64,000 nucleotides of DNA from Rhizobium sp. Root482 (lineage in GTDB: Bacteria > Pseudomonadota > Alphaproteobacteria > Rhizobiales > Rhizobiaceae), in the NCBI RefSeq assembly GCF_001426565.1, contig NZ_LMFA01000020.1:277360-341359 (forward strand), written 5' to 3'. Shown piece by piece: positions 17,645-25,678 of this stretch. The position numbers and the translations under genes are program-made. The notes beneath the pieces are model-generated. The model was not told where the DNA came from, made no database searches, and was given only the letters and a program-made list of their open reading frames with translations. Position 1 is the first letter of the stretch. Every line of letters starts with the position of its first letter.

Positions 17645-18475
17645 TCATATGGAGGTCGATACGGTCTCTGCGAGCGTATGGAGATTGGCGTCGGCCGAAG
17701 GGCCGACCACCACATAGGCGGCACCGGCCTTCTGCCAGGAGATCATCGCGATATCGTCGCGGATGCTCTCGGCCATCACTCCCTCCGGTGCGCCGGGCTT
17801 GCCCTTGAGGAAACAGATGGCGAAGACATTACCTTCGTCGTTCCTGTAGATCAGCTGCGCCACCGGCTTTCCGACGGCGACGAGCAGGCGGGCGCCCTCA
17901 AAGGTCAGGCCTTCGTCCTTCAGGTCCGGCAGGGCAAAATTCACCCCGACGCTGGCGGCAAGCCAGGGCTCGATCTTTGCGCCCTCTTCAGCCGGCACTT
18001 CGACGAGATGCTCGGTCTGGCGCGAATAGATGCGGTGATAGGCGGCGATATCGTCGAGCCAGGTGCGGGCGGTGGTGAGGCTTGCCGGCGGCGCGCCGTC
18101 ATTACCGGTCTTGCCGATGATGAAACCGGTCGCGCCCCCGACGATCAACAGCACGATGGCCGCGGCAAGCGCCCGTGGCCAGAAGCGGGCTCGCGGCGGG
18201 CGCGGTGCGGCCTTTACCACCCGCTCGGCCTTCGGATTGATGCCGGGGCCCTGCTTGATCCGCCTGACGAGCGAAAGCGGGACGGGGTCGTGCAGGAAAT
18301 CCTCGAAAGCCTTGTCGCCGAAGGTGTTGCCGGCCTTCAACATTTCGAGAACCAGCCGGGCCTCGTCGTTGCGCGCCACCAGATTTTCCAGTTCCCTGCT
18401 CTCGGCGTCACTTACCTCGCCGTCGAGATAGGCCGAAAGACGGGCCTCCAGCGCGAGCCCTTTCGTATTCTGCAA
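17645..18475 (-). CDS. Anti-sigma factor, membrane-anchored
   Basis: 276 residues. An N-terminal cytosolic helical domain (LEARLSAYLDGEVSDAESRELE) has the form of an anti-sigma domain but lacks the HxxxCxxC zinc motif. A single membrane helix (ALAAAIVLLIVGGATGFIIG, about 102-121) leads to a ~150-residue periplasmic domain. It begins 3 bases after the stop of the ECF sigma gene, so the pair is co-transcribed. It should hold the sigma factor inactive at the membrane until an envelope signal. The signal is not evident. Confidence 0.85.
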   Translation of the reverse strand: MQNTKGLALEARLSAYLDGEVSDAESRELENLVARNDEARLVLEMLKAGNTFGDKAFEDFLHDPVPLSLVRRIKQGPGINPKAERVVKAAPRPPRARFWPRALAAAIVLLIVGGATGFIIGKTGNDGAPPASLTTARTWLDDIAAYHRIYSRQTEHLVEVPAEEGAKIEPWLAASVGVNFALPDLKDEGLTFEGARLLVAVGKPVAQLIYRNDEGNVFAICFLKGKPGAPEGVMAESIRDDIAMISWQKAGAAYVVVGPSADANLHTLAETVSTSI

Positions 18476-18478
18476 TCT

Positions 18479-18997
18479 TCAGGCCCTCCTTTCCGTCGTT
18501 TCCGTGATCATCGCGGCAAAGCGCATGCGCGCCGCCGAAAGCCTGCTCATGACCGTGCCGATCGGGATTTTCAGGATATCGGCGGCTTCCCGGTAGCTGT
18601 GTCCCTCGACATTGACCAGCAGGAAGACGCTTGCCAGCCCCTCAGGCATGGATAGGACCATCTTCTGCAACTGGTTGGCATAAATGGCCTTTTCGGCGGA
18701 TGCCTCGACCGACAATGCGTCCTGCTCGGACACGTCGATCGTGCCTGCGCCGCCGCGCACCTTGCGCTTTCTGATTTCGTCGATCCATAGATTGCGGGTC
18801 ATCGCATATATCCAGCTTTCCAGCCGCCCTTCGCCGTTCCAGAGGTGATGGCGGGTGATCGCCCGCTCGCAGGCCTCCTGGACCAGATCGTCGGCATCGG
18901 CGGCGTTGCGGGTCAGTGTCATGGCGAAGCGGCGCAACCTGGGCAGGACACCGACCAGATTGCGCCTGAATTCGCTTGATTCCGCCGCTGGACGCAT
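18479..18997 (-). CDS. ECF-type RNA polymerase sigma factor
   Basis: 172 residues with sigma region 2 (RRFAMTLTRNAADADDLVQEACERAI, then GRLESWIYAMTRNLWIDEIRKRK) and region 4 (MPEGLASVFLLVNVEGHSYREAADILKIPIGTVMSRLSAARMRF). The frame runs back to 19219, but ATG 18997 with GGAAG upstream gives the normal N-terminus. The cognate anti-sigma gene follows 3 bases later. A GGAA/CGT-type promoter candidate upstream suggests autoregulation. It is not the EcfG general-stress type, as no phyR/nepR lies near. Confidence 0.9.
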   Translation of the reverse strand: MRPAAESSEFRRNLVGVLPRLRRFAMTLTRNAADADDLVQEACERAITRHHLWNGEGRLESWIYAMTRNLWIDEIRKRKVRGGAGTIDVSEQDALSVEASAEKAIYANQLQKMVLSMPEGLASVFLLVNVEGHSYREAADILKIPIGTVMSRLSAARMRFAAMITETTERRA

Positions 18998-19030
18998 TGC
19001 TCTTCCAAGGAAACGTTCCGGATCGGGATC

Positions 19031-19058
19031 TCTACGTCCGGGTCGAATACACACTTCC
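19031..19058 (-). promoter_or_regulatory. Candidate ECF-dependent promoter for the sigma/anti-sigma pair
   Basis: On the minus strand, GGAAGT (19058-19053), a 16-base spacer and CGTAGA (19036-19031). This is the GGAA...CGT layout of ECF promoters. It would start transcription about 27 bases before the sigma ATG. Confidence 0.42.
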
Positions 19059-19167
19059 CTGATATGAAACATTTTGCCCCATGCTTCGCAAGCCGGGCAG
19101 ATGGAGGCATGCGCATATTTCGGCGCGCATACCCGTCCTGTCGCTGGAAGATGCCAGGCCGATCCGA

Positions 19168-19719
19168 TCAATAATGGCGGACGCCGCCGATCGATCCGAG
19201 CAAGGCACGATAGGCCCAACTGTTTTCGCCGCCGCGGTCGCGGATCTCGATCAACTGGATTTTTGCCTCCTGCACCTTGCCCTGCTCCATCAGCGCCTGG
19301 CCCATATAGGAGCGGGCGAGGATATAATTCTCGTCGGCCTGCAGCGCGCGCCTGTAGAAGCGCATGCCAAGCTCCATGCGCCCGGCCTTGCGGTTCGAAT
19401 AGCCGCGATAGTTGAGAATGCGGGCGCTCTCCTGGTCCTTGACCGCGTCGAGAACCTTCAGCGCGTTTTCATACTGGCCGGCATAGGCGAGTTCCCGTGC
19501 CGCGTTGAACAGGATATCGTCGTCAAGGCCGCTCTTCTTGGCATTGACGCATTCCTTCTTCTTGGCGTCCCAGATCTTTCCGTCCTGGCACTCGGTCGAT
19601 GTCTTGGTCTTTTTCGGCGGCGCGGTGGTGTCTTCGCTGACAGCCCCGGCGGTCTGGCAGAGGGTAAATGTAGAGAGAGTGGTAAGCAGGACGAACAGTG
19701 CTGACATGCGTTTGGTCAT
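19168..19719 (-). CDS. Periplasmic TPR-repeat protein
   Basis: 183 residues: signal peptide (MSALFVLLTTLSTFTLCQTAGA), a Lys/Thr-rich linker with two cysteines (TECQDGKIWDAKKKECV), then TPR-like helical repeats (ELAYAGQYENALKVLDAV, AGRMELGMRFYRRALQADENYILARSYMGQALMEQG). An adaptor or scaffold role is inferred. ATG 19728 is also in frame, but AGGAG abuts that codon, whereas it is 9 bases from ATG 19719, so 19719 is preferred. It lies upstream of, and in the same direction as, the sigma gene, with a gap of 170 bases. Confidence 0.75.
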   Translation of the reverse strand: MTKRMSALFVLLTTLSTFTLCQTAGAVSEDTTAPPKKTKTSTECQDGKIWDAKKKECVNAKKSGLDDDILFNAARELAYAGQYENALKVLDAVKDQESARILNYRGYSNRKAGRMELGMRFYRRALQADENYILARSYMGQALMEQGKVQEAKIQLIEIRDRGGENSWAYRALLGSIGGVRHY

Positions 19720-19862
19720 GACGATCATCTCCTGGTGGAATCTCTGGCGGCAGACGTCAGCCCACCGCGATCCGGTGCAAGTGCTGCCCTGCTGTCAGTC
19801 TTCTAATGACGGGCGACCTTGGCCGAATATTCCCGGCGGAGATAATTTCGCCATAAGGGGCG

Positions 19863-20765
19863 TCAGAAGCGCGTGGTTTCCGCAAGCGTCACCGAACGGC
19901 CGTCCGGGGTCAGTTCGAAACGTTCGCGCAGAAGGTTCCATTGGCCCGGGCTGCCGGCGATGGAAAACAGGTTGAAGGCGGCCGGCGGTTTCCTGCCGCC
20001 GGGTCCCTGCGAGGCAGAGGCGATGCCGACGACGGGCACGGGGCCGACCTGGCCCTTCAATTGATAGACCGTATTGAGATGCGTATGGCCATGCAGCACC
20101 AGTTCGGCGCCGCCGGCTGAAATCGTTGCGGCGAACCGCCGGATGCCGAGCATGCGCTTGTGCATGGAAGCGGCGCCGCGGATCGGGGGATGGTGGATCA
20201 TTACCACGCGAAACAGGCCGGCTTCGCCCGTGGCACGCAACAGATTGACCGTTTCGCGCGCCTGGCGGCTGCCGAAATAACCGCTGGCGGCAAAGGGCGG
20301 GGTGGCAAGCGCCGTCGAGCAGCCGATCAGGGCGACAGGCCCGCGGACGCGCAGATAGGGAAAGCAGTGGAAATCCTCGTCCCATTCCGCCGGGCCGCGC
20401 TCTCCGCACATGAACGGATACCAGGCCTTGGTGGTCTTCTCGTAGGCGCCCGGCACATAGGCATCGTGGTTGCCCGGCACCACGGAAATGTTTTCCGGCT
20501 CGCCCGCCTCCTTCAGCCATTCCGTCACCACCTCGATCTCGCGCGACGAGGCGAGATTGACCAGGTCGCCGGTGATCGCCAGATGATCGGGATCGACCCG
20601 GACGATCTCGTCCATCAGGAGATTGAGTGTATTGCCGACCAGATGGTTGCGGCGATTGCGATGCCAATTGACGAAACCGGTGATGCGCTTGGAAAAAAGT
20701 TCGCGAAATGAGAGATCGGGCAGGGGGCCAAGATGGATGTCGGAAATATGGGCAAGTTTGAACAT
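19863..20765 (-). CDS. Calcineurin-like metallophosphoesterase
   Basis: 300 residues with all five metallophosphatase motifs: ISDIHLG (DxH), ITGDLVN (GDx), PGNHDAY (GNHD), VVMIHHPP, and LHGHTHLN (GHxH). The di-metal site is therefore intact. It is related to Icc/CpdA-type phosphodiesterases; the substrate could be cAMP or a lipid such as UDP-diacylglucosamine, and cannot be assigned. ATG 20765 and GTG 20768 are both possible. It is divergent from a Nudix gene across a 44-base gap. Confidence 0.88.
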   Translation of the reverse strand: MFKLAHISDIHLGPLPDLSFRELFSKRITGFVNWHRNRRNHLVGNTLNLLMDEIVRVDPDHLAITGDLVNLASSREIEVVTEWLKEAGEPENISVVPGNHDAYVPGAYEKTTKAWYPFMCGERGPAEWDEDFHCFPYLRVRGPVALIGCSTALATPPFAASGYFGSRQARETVNLLRATGEAGLFRVVMIHHPPIRGAASMHKRMLGIRRFAATISAGGAELVLHGHTHLNTVYQLKGQVGPVPVVGIASASQGPGGRKPPAAFNLFSIAGSPGQWNLLRERFELTPDGRSVTLAETTRF

Positions 20766-20809
20766 CACTGGTACCTAGCGCATATTCCGCCAAAGGGGAA
20801 TCGATCCGG

Positions 20810-21337
20810 ATGCATTATCCCTGGTCGTGGAAAGACAGGGACATCGGCATGACACAGGGACCGCCGGAACTGCGCAACTGGAAGGCAAGGCTCGTCACAC
20901 GGCTGATGCACGGTTATTTTGCGCTTGCCCGCGGCATGACCATGGGCGTGCGCGCCGCCTGCTACGACGCGGAAGGCCGGATTTTTCTCGTCCGGCATTC
21001 CTATGTGCCCGGTTGGCATATGCCGGGCGGCGGGCTGGAGCGGCACGAGACGGCATTGAGCGCGCTTGCCAAGGAATTGAGGGAAGAGGGCAATCTGGAA
21101 CTGACCGGCCCGCCCGAGCTTTTCCATGTCTATTTCAACCGCGCCACCAGCAAGCGCGATCATGTGCTGTTCTATCGCTGCCGCGACATCCGCCAGGTTT
21201 CGCCGAAGGTGCCGGATCGCGAAATCGTCGAGACCGGGTTTTTCGCCCTCGACGACCTGCCGCCCGGCACCACTGCCGCCACGCATCGGCGGCTGGCGGA
21301 GCTTTCAGGAAGCACGCCACCCGCCGAATTCTGGTAA
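20810..21337 (+). CDS. Nudix hydrolase with a slightly degenerate Nudix box
   Basis: 175 residues with a Nudix box near residues 73-95: GGLERHETALSALAKELREEGNL. Against GX5EX7REUXEEXGU the box has Lys for Arg and Asn for the second Gly, but it keeps the metal-binding Glu residues. The N-terminus (RLMHGYFALARGMTMGVRAACYDAEGRIFLVRHSY) is typical of a group that hydrolyses nucleoside or sugar diphosphates. ATG 20849 inside the gene also has a ribosome-like site, so the protein may be 13 residues shorter. Convergent with the next gene, with no bases between the stop codons. Confidence 0.83.
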   Translation: MHYPWSWKDRDIGMTQGPPELRNWKARLVTRLMHGYFALARGMTMGVRAACYDAEGRIFLVRHSYVPGWHMPGGGLERHETALSALAKELREEGNLELTGPPELFHVYFNRATSKRDHVLFYRCRDIRQVSPKVPDREIVETGFFALDDLPPGTTAATHRRLAELSGSTPPAEFW

Positions 21338-22321
21338 TCAGGCCGAGAGGTTTTCGCGCCCATGGGGGGCGTCGAGCGCGAGAACAGGGCCGGCGGGAAC
21401 GACGCCGGTCGGATTGATCGTCGCATGGCTGCGGTAATAATGCTCCTTGATATGGCGCAGATTGACCGTTTCGGCCACGCCTTCCACCTGGTAGAGGTCC
21501 TGCAGATAGGCCTGCAGATGGGCATAGTCGGCGATGCGGCGCAGATTGCATTTGAAATGGCCGACATAGACCGGGTCGAAGCGGACAAGCGTCGTGAACA
21601 GCCGCCAGTCGGCCTCGGTGATCGTCCGGCCGGTGAGGTAGCGACGCGTCGCGAGCCGCTGGTCCAGTTCGTCCAGTACCTCGAATAATGTCGTTACATT
21701 TTCCTCATAGGCTTCCTGTGTGGTCGCAAAGCCTGCCTTGTAGACGCCGTTGTTGACGGCGTCGTAGATGTGTTCGTTCAGGGCGTCGATCTCGCCGCGA
21801 AGAGCTTCGGGGTAAAAATCCTCGCGCGATCCGGTCAGCCCGTCGAAGGCGGAATTGAACATGCGGATGATTTCGGCGGATTCGTTGGAGACGATGCGGT
21901 TCTGCTTCTTGTCCCAGAGCACCGGCACCGTGACACGGCCGGAATAATGCGGATCGTCCTTGACATAGACCTGCCAGAGCGTTTCAGCGCCGAACAGGTG
22001 ATCGACGGTGCCGCCGATCTCGTTCTTGAATTCCCAGCCCTTGGAAAGCATCAGCGGATCGACGATCGAGACGGAAATCAGGCCTTCCAGCTTCTTCAGC
22101 TTGCGGAAGATCAGGGTGCGGTGCGCCCAGGGGCAGGCGAGCGACACATAGAGATGATAGCGCCCGGCCTCTGCCTTGAAGCCCGCCTCGCCGGTGGGAC
22201 CCGCCGTGCCGTCGGCGGTCACCCAGTGGCGGAACTGCGATTGCGAGCGCTTGAAATGTCCCTTGGTCTCGTTGGTGTCGTACCAGACGTCGTGCCAGAC
22301 GCCGTCAACCAGCATACCCAT
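21338..22321 (-). CDS. Glutathionyl-hydroquinone reductase (Xi-class glutathione transferase)
   Basis: 327 residues. Thioredoxin-like N-domain with the catalytic Cys63 in LACPWAHRTL and a helical C-domain (EDFYPEALRGEIDALNEHIYDAVNNGVYKAGFATTQEAYE, then RRYLTGRTITEADWRLFTTLVRFD). This pattern is specific to YqjG/PcpF/ECM4 enzymes, which reduce glutathionyl-hydroquinones. Length fits the family (about 320-330). The frame is open to 22516; ATG 22321 with AGGAGAAG upstream is the start. Likely roles are quinone detoxification or aromatic catabolism. Confidence 0.93.
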   Translation of the reverse strand: MGMLVDGVWHDVWYDTNETKGHFKRSQSQFRHWVTADGTAGPTGEAGFKAEAGRYHLYVSLACPWAHRTLIFRKLKKLEGLISVSIVDPLMLSKGWEFKNEIGGTVDHLFGAETLWQVYVKDDPHYSGRVTVPVLWDKKQNRIVSNESAEIIRMFNSAFDGLTGSREDFYPEALRGEIDALNEHIYDAVNNGVYKAGFATTQEAYEENVTTLFEVLDELDQRLATRRYLTGRTITEADWRLFTTLVRFDPVYVGHFKCNLRRIADYAHLQAYLQDLYQVEGVAETVNLRHIKEHYYRSHATINPTGVVPAGPVLALDAPHGRENLSA

Positions 22322-22574
22322 TTTTCTTCTCCTGCGGCCAGATGCCGTTCGTTGTTGAAACTTATCCTCCAAGATAGTCTGGAAATCCGGCAAATGCAGT
22401 CGGCTAGGGATGAACAGTGCGTTTTTGACTTTGACGCCACGTTTTTTTCTGCTATCGGGCCAGACAGACTTTCTGCAACCGGATTTTTCCATCGATGCTT
22501 TTTTCGGGAACCCCACGACGACGCTGATGCTGAAAACGCCTTGAGGGCGAAGCCATCACCTATTTCCGTCTCGT

Positions 22575-23096
22575 ATGCCCGGTTTCCCGATGTTCATGAA
22601 CAAGCACGACCTCGTCTATCTCGCCGAAGACGCCTCCCACGACGCTGCCATCGAAATCATCAATGAAGAGGCCTTCGGTCCCGGCCGTTTCACGCGCGCC
22701 GCCGCCCGCATCCGCGAGCAGGGGCCGCACGATCTGTCCATGTCCTTCGTCTGCGCCGACAAAGGCGAGGTCATCGCCTCGGTGCGGATGACGCCGGTTC
22801 TGGCCGGGTCGATCAGGGGGCATCTGCTCGGGCCACTTGCGGTGCGCCCGTCGCACAAGAACAGGGGCATCGGCCGGGAACTGGTGCGCATCGCCGTCGA
22901 GGCGGCCCGGCGCAACGGGTCCGAAGGTGTCATCCTGGTCGGCGATCCCCCCTATTACCAGCCGCTCGGCTTCGAGAAGGTCGCCTATGCCGCGCTTGAT
23001 TTCCCCGGGCCGGTCGACCCCAACCGCGTCCTCGTTGTGCCGATCGGCGAGGATGTGCATGCCGGCCTGAAGGGCGAAATCCGCTGGCGTGGGTAA
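22575..23096 (+). CDS. GNAT family N-acetyltransferase
   Basis: 173 residues. The acetyl-CoA motif A is clear (LAVRPSHKNRGIGRELVRIAVEAARRNG) and is followed by VILVGDPPYYQPLGFEKV, typical of the YhbS-like subgroup. The substrate is unknown. In-frame ATGs at 22575, 22590 and 22596 lack a clear ribosome site, so the start could be up to 7 residues later. The 253 bases upstream, between it and the divergent reductase gene, show no feature I can name. Confidence 0.85.
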   Translation: MPGFPMFMNKHDLVYLAEDASHDAAIEIINEEAFGPGRFTRAAARIREQGPHDLSMSFVCADKGEVIASVRMTPVLAGSIRGHLLGPLAVRPSHKNRGIGRELVRIAVEAARRNGSEGVILVGDPPYYQPLGFEKVAYAALDFPGPVDPNRVLVVPIGEDVHAGLKGEIRWRG

Positions 23097-23098
23097 TC

Positions 23099-23587
23099 TC
23101 AGGTCAATGCGGCGACATCTGACTGCATCCGGAAGACGATGAGGCCGTCGCCATCGACATTCTCCTCGAGGACCTCCCATCCCATGGCGGTGTAGAAGCC
23201 GCGTCGTTGCGGGGTGGCGCAGAGATAGATGGTCTCGAAACCCAGCGCGAAGGCGCGATGCGCCGCTTCGAGGACGATTGCGCGGCCGATGCCGGCGCCA
23301 CGCGCCTGCGGCTCCACCCAGACCGCTGCAACCCAGGGTGACAGAGCCGGCCGCTCGTCGCAATCCGACACGATCACCGAGGCCGTCGCAAGGAAGGCAT
23401 CGCCACGATGGGCAATAAGCGCGAAGGGCAGGGCTTCGGCGTCCAAATTGTCATCGACCAGCGCGGCGATCTGCGCCAGTGTCGTGCCCTTGTCCTCCCA
23501 CCAGGCTTTCCAGATGCGCTGCGCCATCGGGGCGGCGAAGTCCGGCCGTGCGCGCAAATCCGAGAGCGTAACGGCGACGGTGGTCAC
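23099..23587 (-). CDS. GNAT family N-acetyltransferase, last gene of the MoxR operon
   Basis: 162 residues with the motif AVWVEPQARGAGIGRAIVLEAAHRAFALGFETIYLCATPQRRGFYTAMGWEV, a textbook GNAT acetyl-CoA fold. The substrate is unknown. It starts with GTG 23587, which overlaps the stop of the preceding large membrane-protein gene (GTGA), so it appears translationally coupled to the MoxR/DUF58/DUF4159 operon. Its product need not share that operon's task. Convergent with the GNAT gene at 22575, with 2 bases between. Confidence 0.86.
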   Translation of the reverse strand: MTTVAVTLSDLRARPDFAAPMAQRIWKAWWEDKGTTLAQIAALVDDNLDAEALPFALIAHRGDAFLATASVIVSDCDERPALSPWVAAVWVEPQARGAGIGRAIVLEAAHRAFALGFETIYLCATPQRRGFYTAMGWEVLEENVDGDGLIVFRMQSDVAALT

Positions 23588-25668
23588 CGTCCCTCGCGGT
23601 GCCAGGTGGCGGAGAGAACGAGGAGCAGGGCGGCAAGGCCGAGGAAGCCGGCAAACAGCGACAGCGAGTTGATGCCCTTCAGGACCGTTTCCTCGGTCAT
23701 ACGCAGCGACATGCGCCGGTCGTCGGCAACCCGTACAGTGCCGCGCACCGGCAGGATCGACGGCAGGTCCACCGCGCCATCGGCGTCGGCCAGGCGCTGC
23801 ACCAGTCCCTTGGTCTTCCGGGCCCAGGGGGCAAGCAAGTCCGGTGTCGAAATCGCCGCCTTGAACTCGGGCGCATCGACGCTGCCGACATGGACCAGTG
23901 TTTCGAGATCGCCATTGGTGATTTCGAACAGGCCGGTTTCGGTGGTATCGAGGCGCGCCGTGTAGAGGCCGGGCTCGCTTTGCGCCAGCGTCACCCTCTC
24001 TGTCTTGCCGGAGGGGGCTGTCAGCACTGCCTGGCCGGGTTCGCCGGCGATGGTCTGGCGGGCGATCTCCAGCGAGCGGCCGCTGGCATGGGCTGTCAGC
24101 GCCTCTTCCTCCAGCGCCGGTTCCTGCATCAGCCAGTGGGCGGTGCGGCGGTAGAGGGAAACGCTTGGGCCGCCGCCTTCAAAGCCGCGCGCCCAGAGCC
24201 AGCCCTGGTCGGACAAGAGCATGGCGACGCGGCCCTCGCCGACGCGGTTAAGCACCAGCAGCGGCTTGCCATCGGCCGCCGTCATCACCGTCTGTCCCTG
24301 CGGTTGGTCGACGTCGACGGTGCGGAACCAGCGGCCCCATTGCGGCGGCTCGGCTTCGGCGCCTTCCAGCCCGCGTGTGACCGGATGCTTCTTGCCCTCG
24401 TCCGAAAGGCGCGGATAGAAGGCCTCCTCGCTGACGGCGCCGGTGGGATTAGCCGGAAGAACCGCCGACAGCGGCGTGGTGGCGATCGAATCCTCGCCCG
24501 CATGCTCAGGCCCGGCCGCAATCAGCAGCGCTCCGCCGTTTTCGACATATTGGGCGATATTGTCGTAATAGAGGATCGGCAGCACGCCGCGATGCTGATA
24601 GCGATCGAAGATGATCAGGTCGAATTCCTTGATCTTGTCGACGAACAGCTCGCGGGTCGGAAAGGCGATCAGCGACAATTCGTTGATCGGCGTGCCGTCC
24701 TGCTTTTCCGGCGGCCGCAAAATGGTGAAATGAACGAGATCGACGGCGGCGTCCGATTTCAGGAGATTACGCCAGGCCCGCTCGCCGGCATGGGGCTCGC
24801 CGGACACCAGAAGCACGCGCAGATTTTCACGGATGCCGTCGATCACATGGACGGCTCGGTTGTTGGCCTGTGTCACTTCGCCAGCGACGGGGGCGACGGC
24901 GAATTCCAGGATATTGTTGCCGCCGCGCGGAACGGTGAAGGAAAACGGGATGTCGGTTCCCGGCTGCGCCATTTCCGTGGCGATCGGGTTGCCATTGAGG
25001 CTGACGGTTACCTCCGCCGTCCCGCCGGGCGCCATCTCACCGGGCGCCTTGCCGTCGTCCGCGACCCGGAAGCTGACGGTCTGTTGCTCGCCGACAATGC
25101 CGAAGCGCGGGCCGCTGACAATCTCGATGCGCCGGTCGAATTCGTCGGGCTTGCCGGTGATCAGCCCATGCACGGGAGCATCGAAACCGAGCGGCTGGTT
25201 GATGTCGGGGACATCGTGGATCTGGCCATCGGTGATGAAGATCGCGCCGCCGACGCGGGCAGGCGGCACGTCCGAAAGGGCGGTCGAAAGGGCCGAGAAC
25301 AGCTTTGTCGAAGGCGTCTCGGTGTCCTTGTCGTCGGCCGCCTCGACGATGCGCGCCTCTATCTGCGGGAATTTGGCGAGCCGCTCCTTCAATGTCGCCA
25401 GCGCCGCATCGGTGGCGGCGCGGCGGCCGGCATTGTCCTGACTCTGGCTGCGGTCGACGACGACGCCGACGATGGTCGAGAGCGGCTCGCGTTCCTCCTG
25501 GAAGATCACCGGATTGGCGATCGCCAGGCACAGTGCCGCCAGCGCCGCCGTGCGCAGCACAGCACCGCGAATGCCGCGCCAGAAGCCGAGCGCCGACAAA
25601 AGGATTGCGGCGGCGGCGAGGATTGCGATGAACGGCCAGGGCAGAAGCGGCGAAAAATCGAGTGTCAT
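23584..25668 (-). CDS. Large membrane protein of the MoxR/DUF58 operon (glutamine-amidotransferase-like / VWA-associated)
   Basis: 694 residues. Two N-terminal membrane helices (WPFIAILAAAAILLSALGFW, LRTAALAALCLAIANPVIF) precede a VWA-like segment with a degenerate MIDAS (VVVDRSQSQDN). A class I glutamine-amidotransferase-like region follows (LLVSGEPHAGERAWRNLLKS; GGALLIAAGPEHAG) without a catalytic Cys, and a C-terminal helix (INSLSLFAGFLGLAALLLVL). It follows the DUF4159 gene by 10 bases. Proteins of this layout sit at the end of MoxR-DUF58-DUF4159 operons and are thought to act in the envelope with the MoxR ATPase. Function not proven. Confidence 0.75.
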   Translation of the reverse strand: MTLDFSPLLPWPFIAILAAAAILLSALGFWRGIRGAVLRTAALAALCLAIANPVIFQEEREPLSTIVGVVVDRSQSQDNAGRRAATDAALATLKERLAKFPQIEARIVEAADDKDTETPSTKLFSALSTALSDVPPARVGGAIFITDGQIHDVPDINQPLGFDAPVHGLITGKPDEFDRRIEIVSGPRFGIVGEQQTVSFRVADDGKAPGEMAPGGTAEVTVSLNGNPIATEMAQPGTDIPFSFTVPRGGNNILEFAVAPVAGEVTQANNRAVHVIDGIRENLRVLLVSGEPHAGERAWRNLLKSDAAVDLVHFTILRPPEKQDGTPINELSLIAFPTRELFVDKIKEFDLIIFDRYQHRGVLPILYYDNIAQYVENGGALLIAAGPEHAGEDSIATTPLSAVLPANPTGAVSEEAFYPRLSDEGKKHPVTRGLEGAEAEPPQWGRWFRTVDVDQPQGQTVMTAADGKPLLVLNRVGEGRVAMLLSDQGWLWARGFEGGGPSVSLYRRTAHWLMQEPALEEEALTAHASGRSLEIARQTIAGEPGQAVLTAPSGKTERVTLAQSEPGLYTARLDTTETGLFEITNGDLETLVHVGSVDAPEFKAAISTPDLLAPWARKTKGLVQRLADADGAVDLPSILPVRGTVRVADDRRMSLRMTEETVLKGINSLSLFAGFLGLAALLLVLSATWHREGR

Positions 25669-25678
25669 GGCGCCGCCC

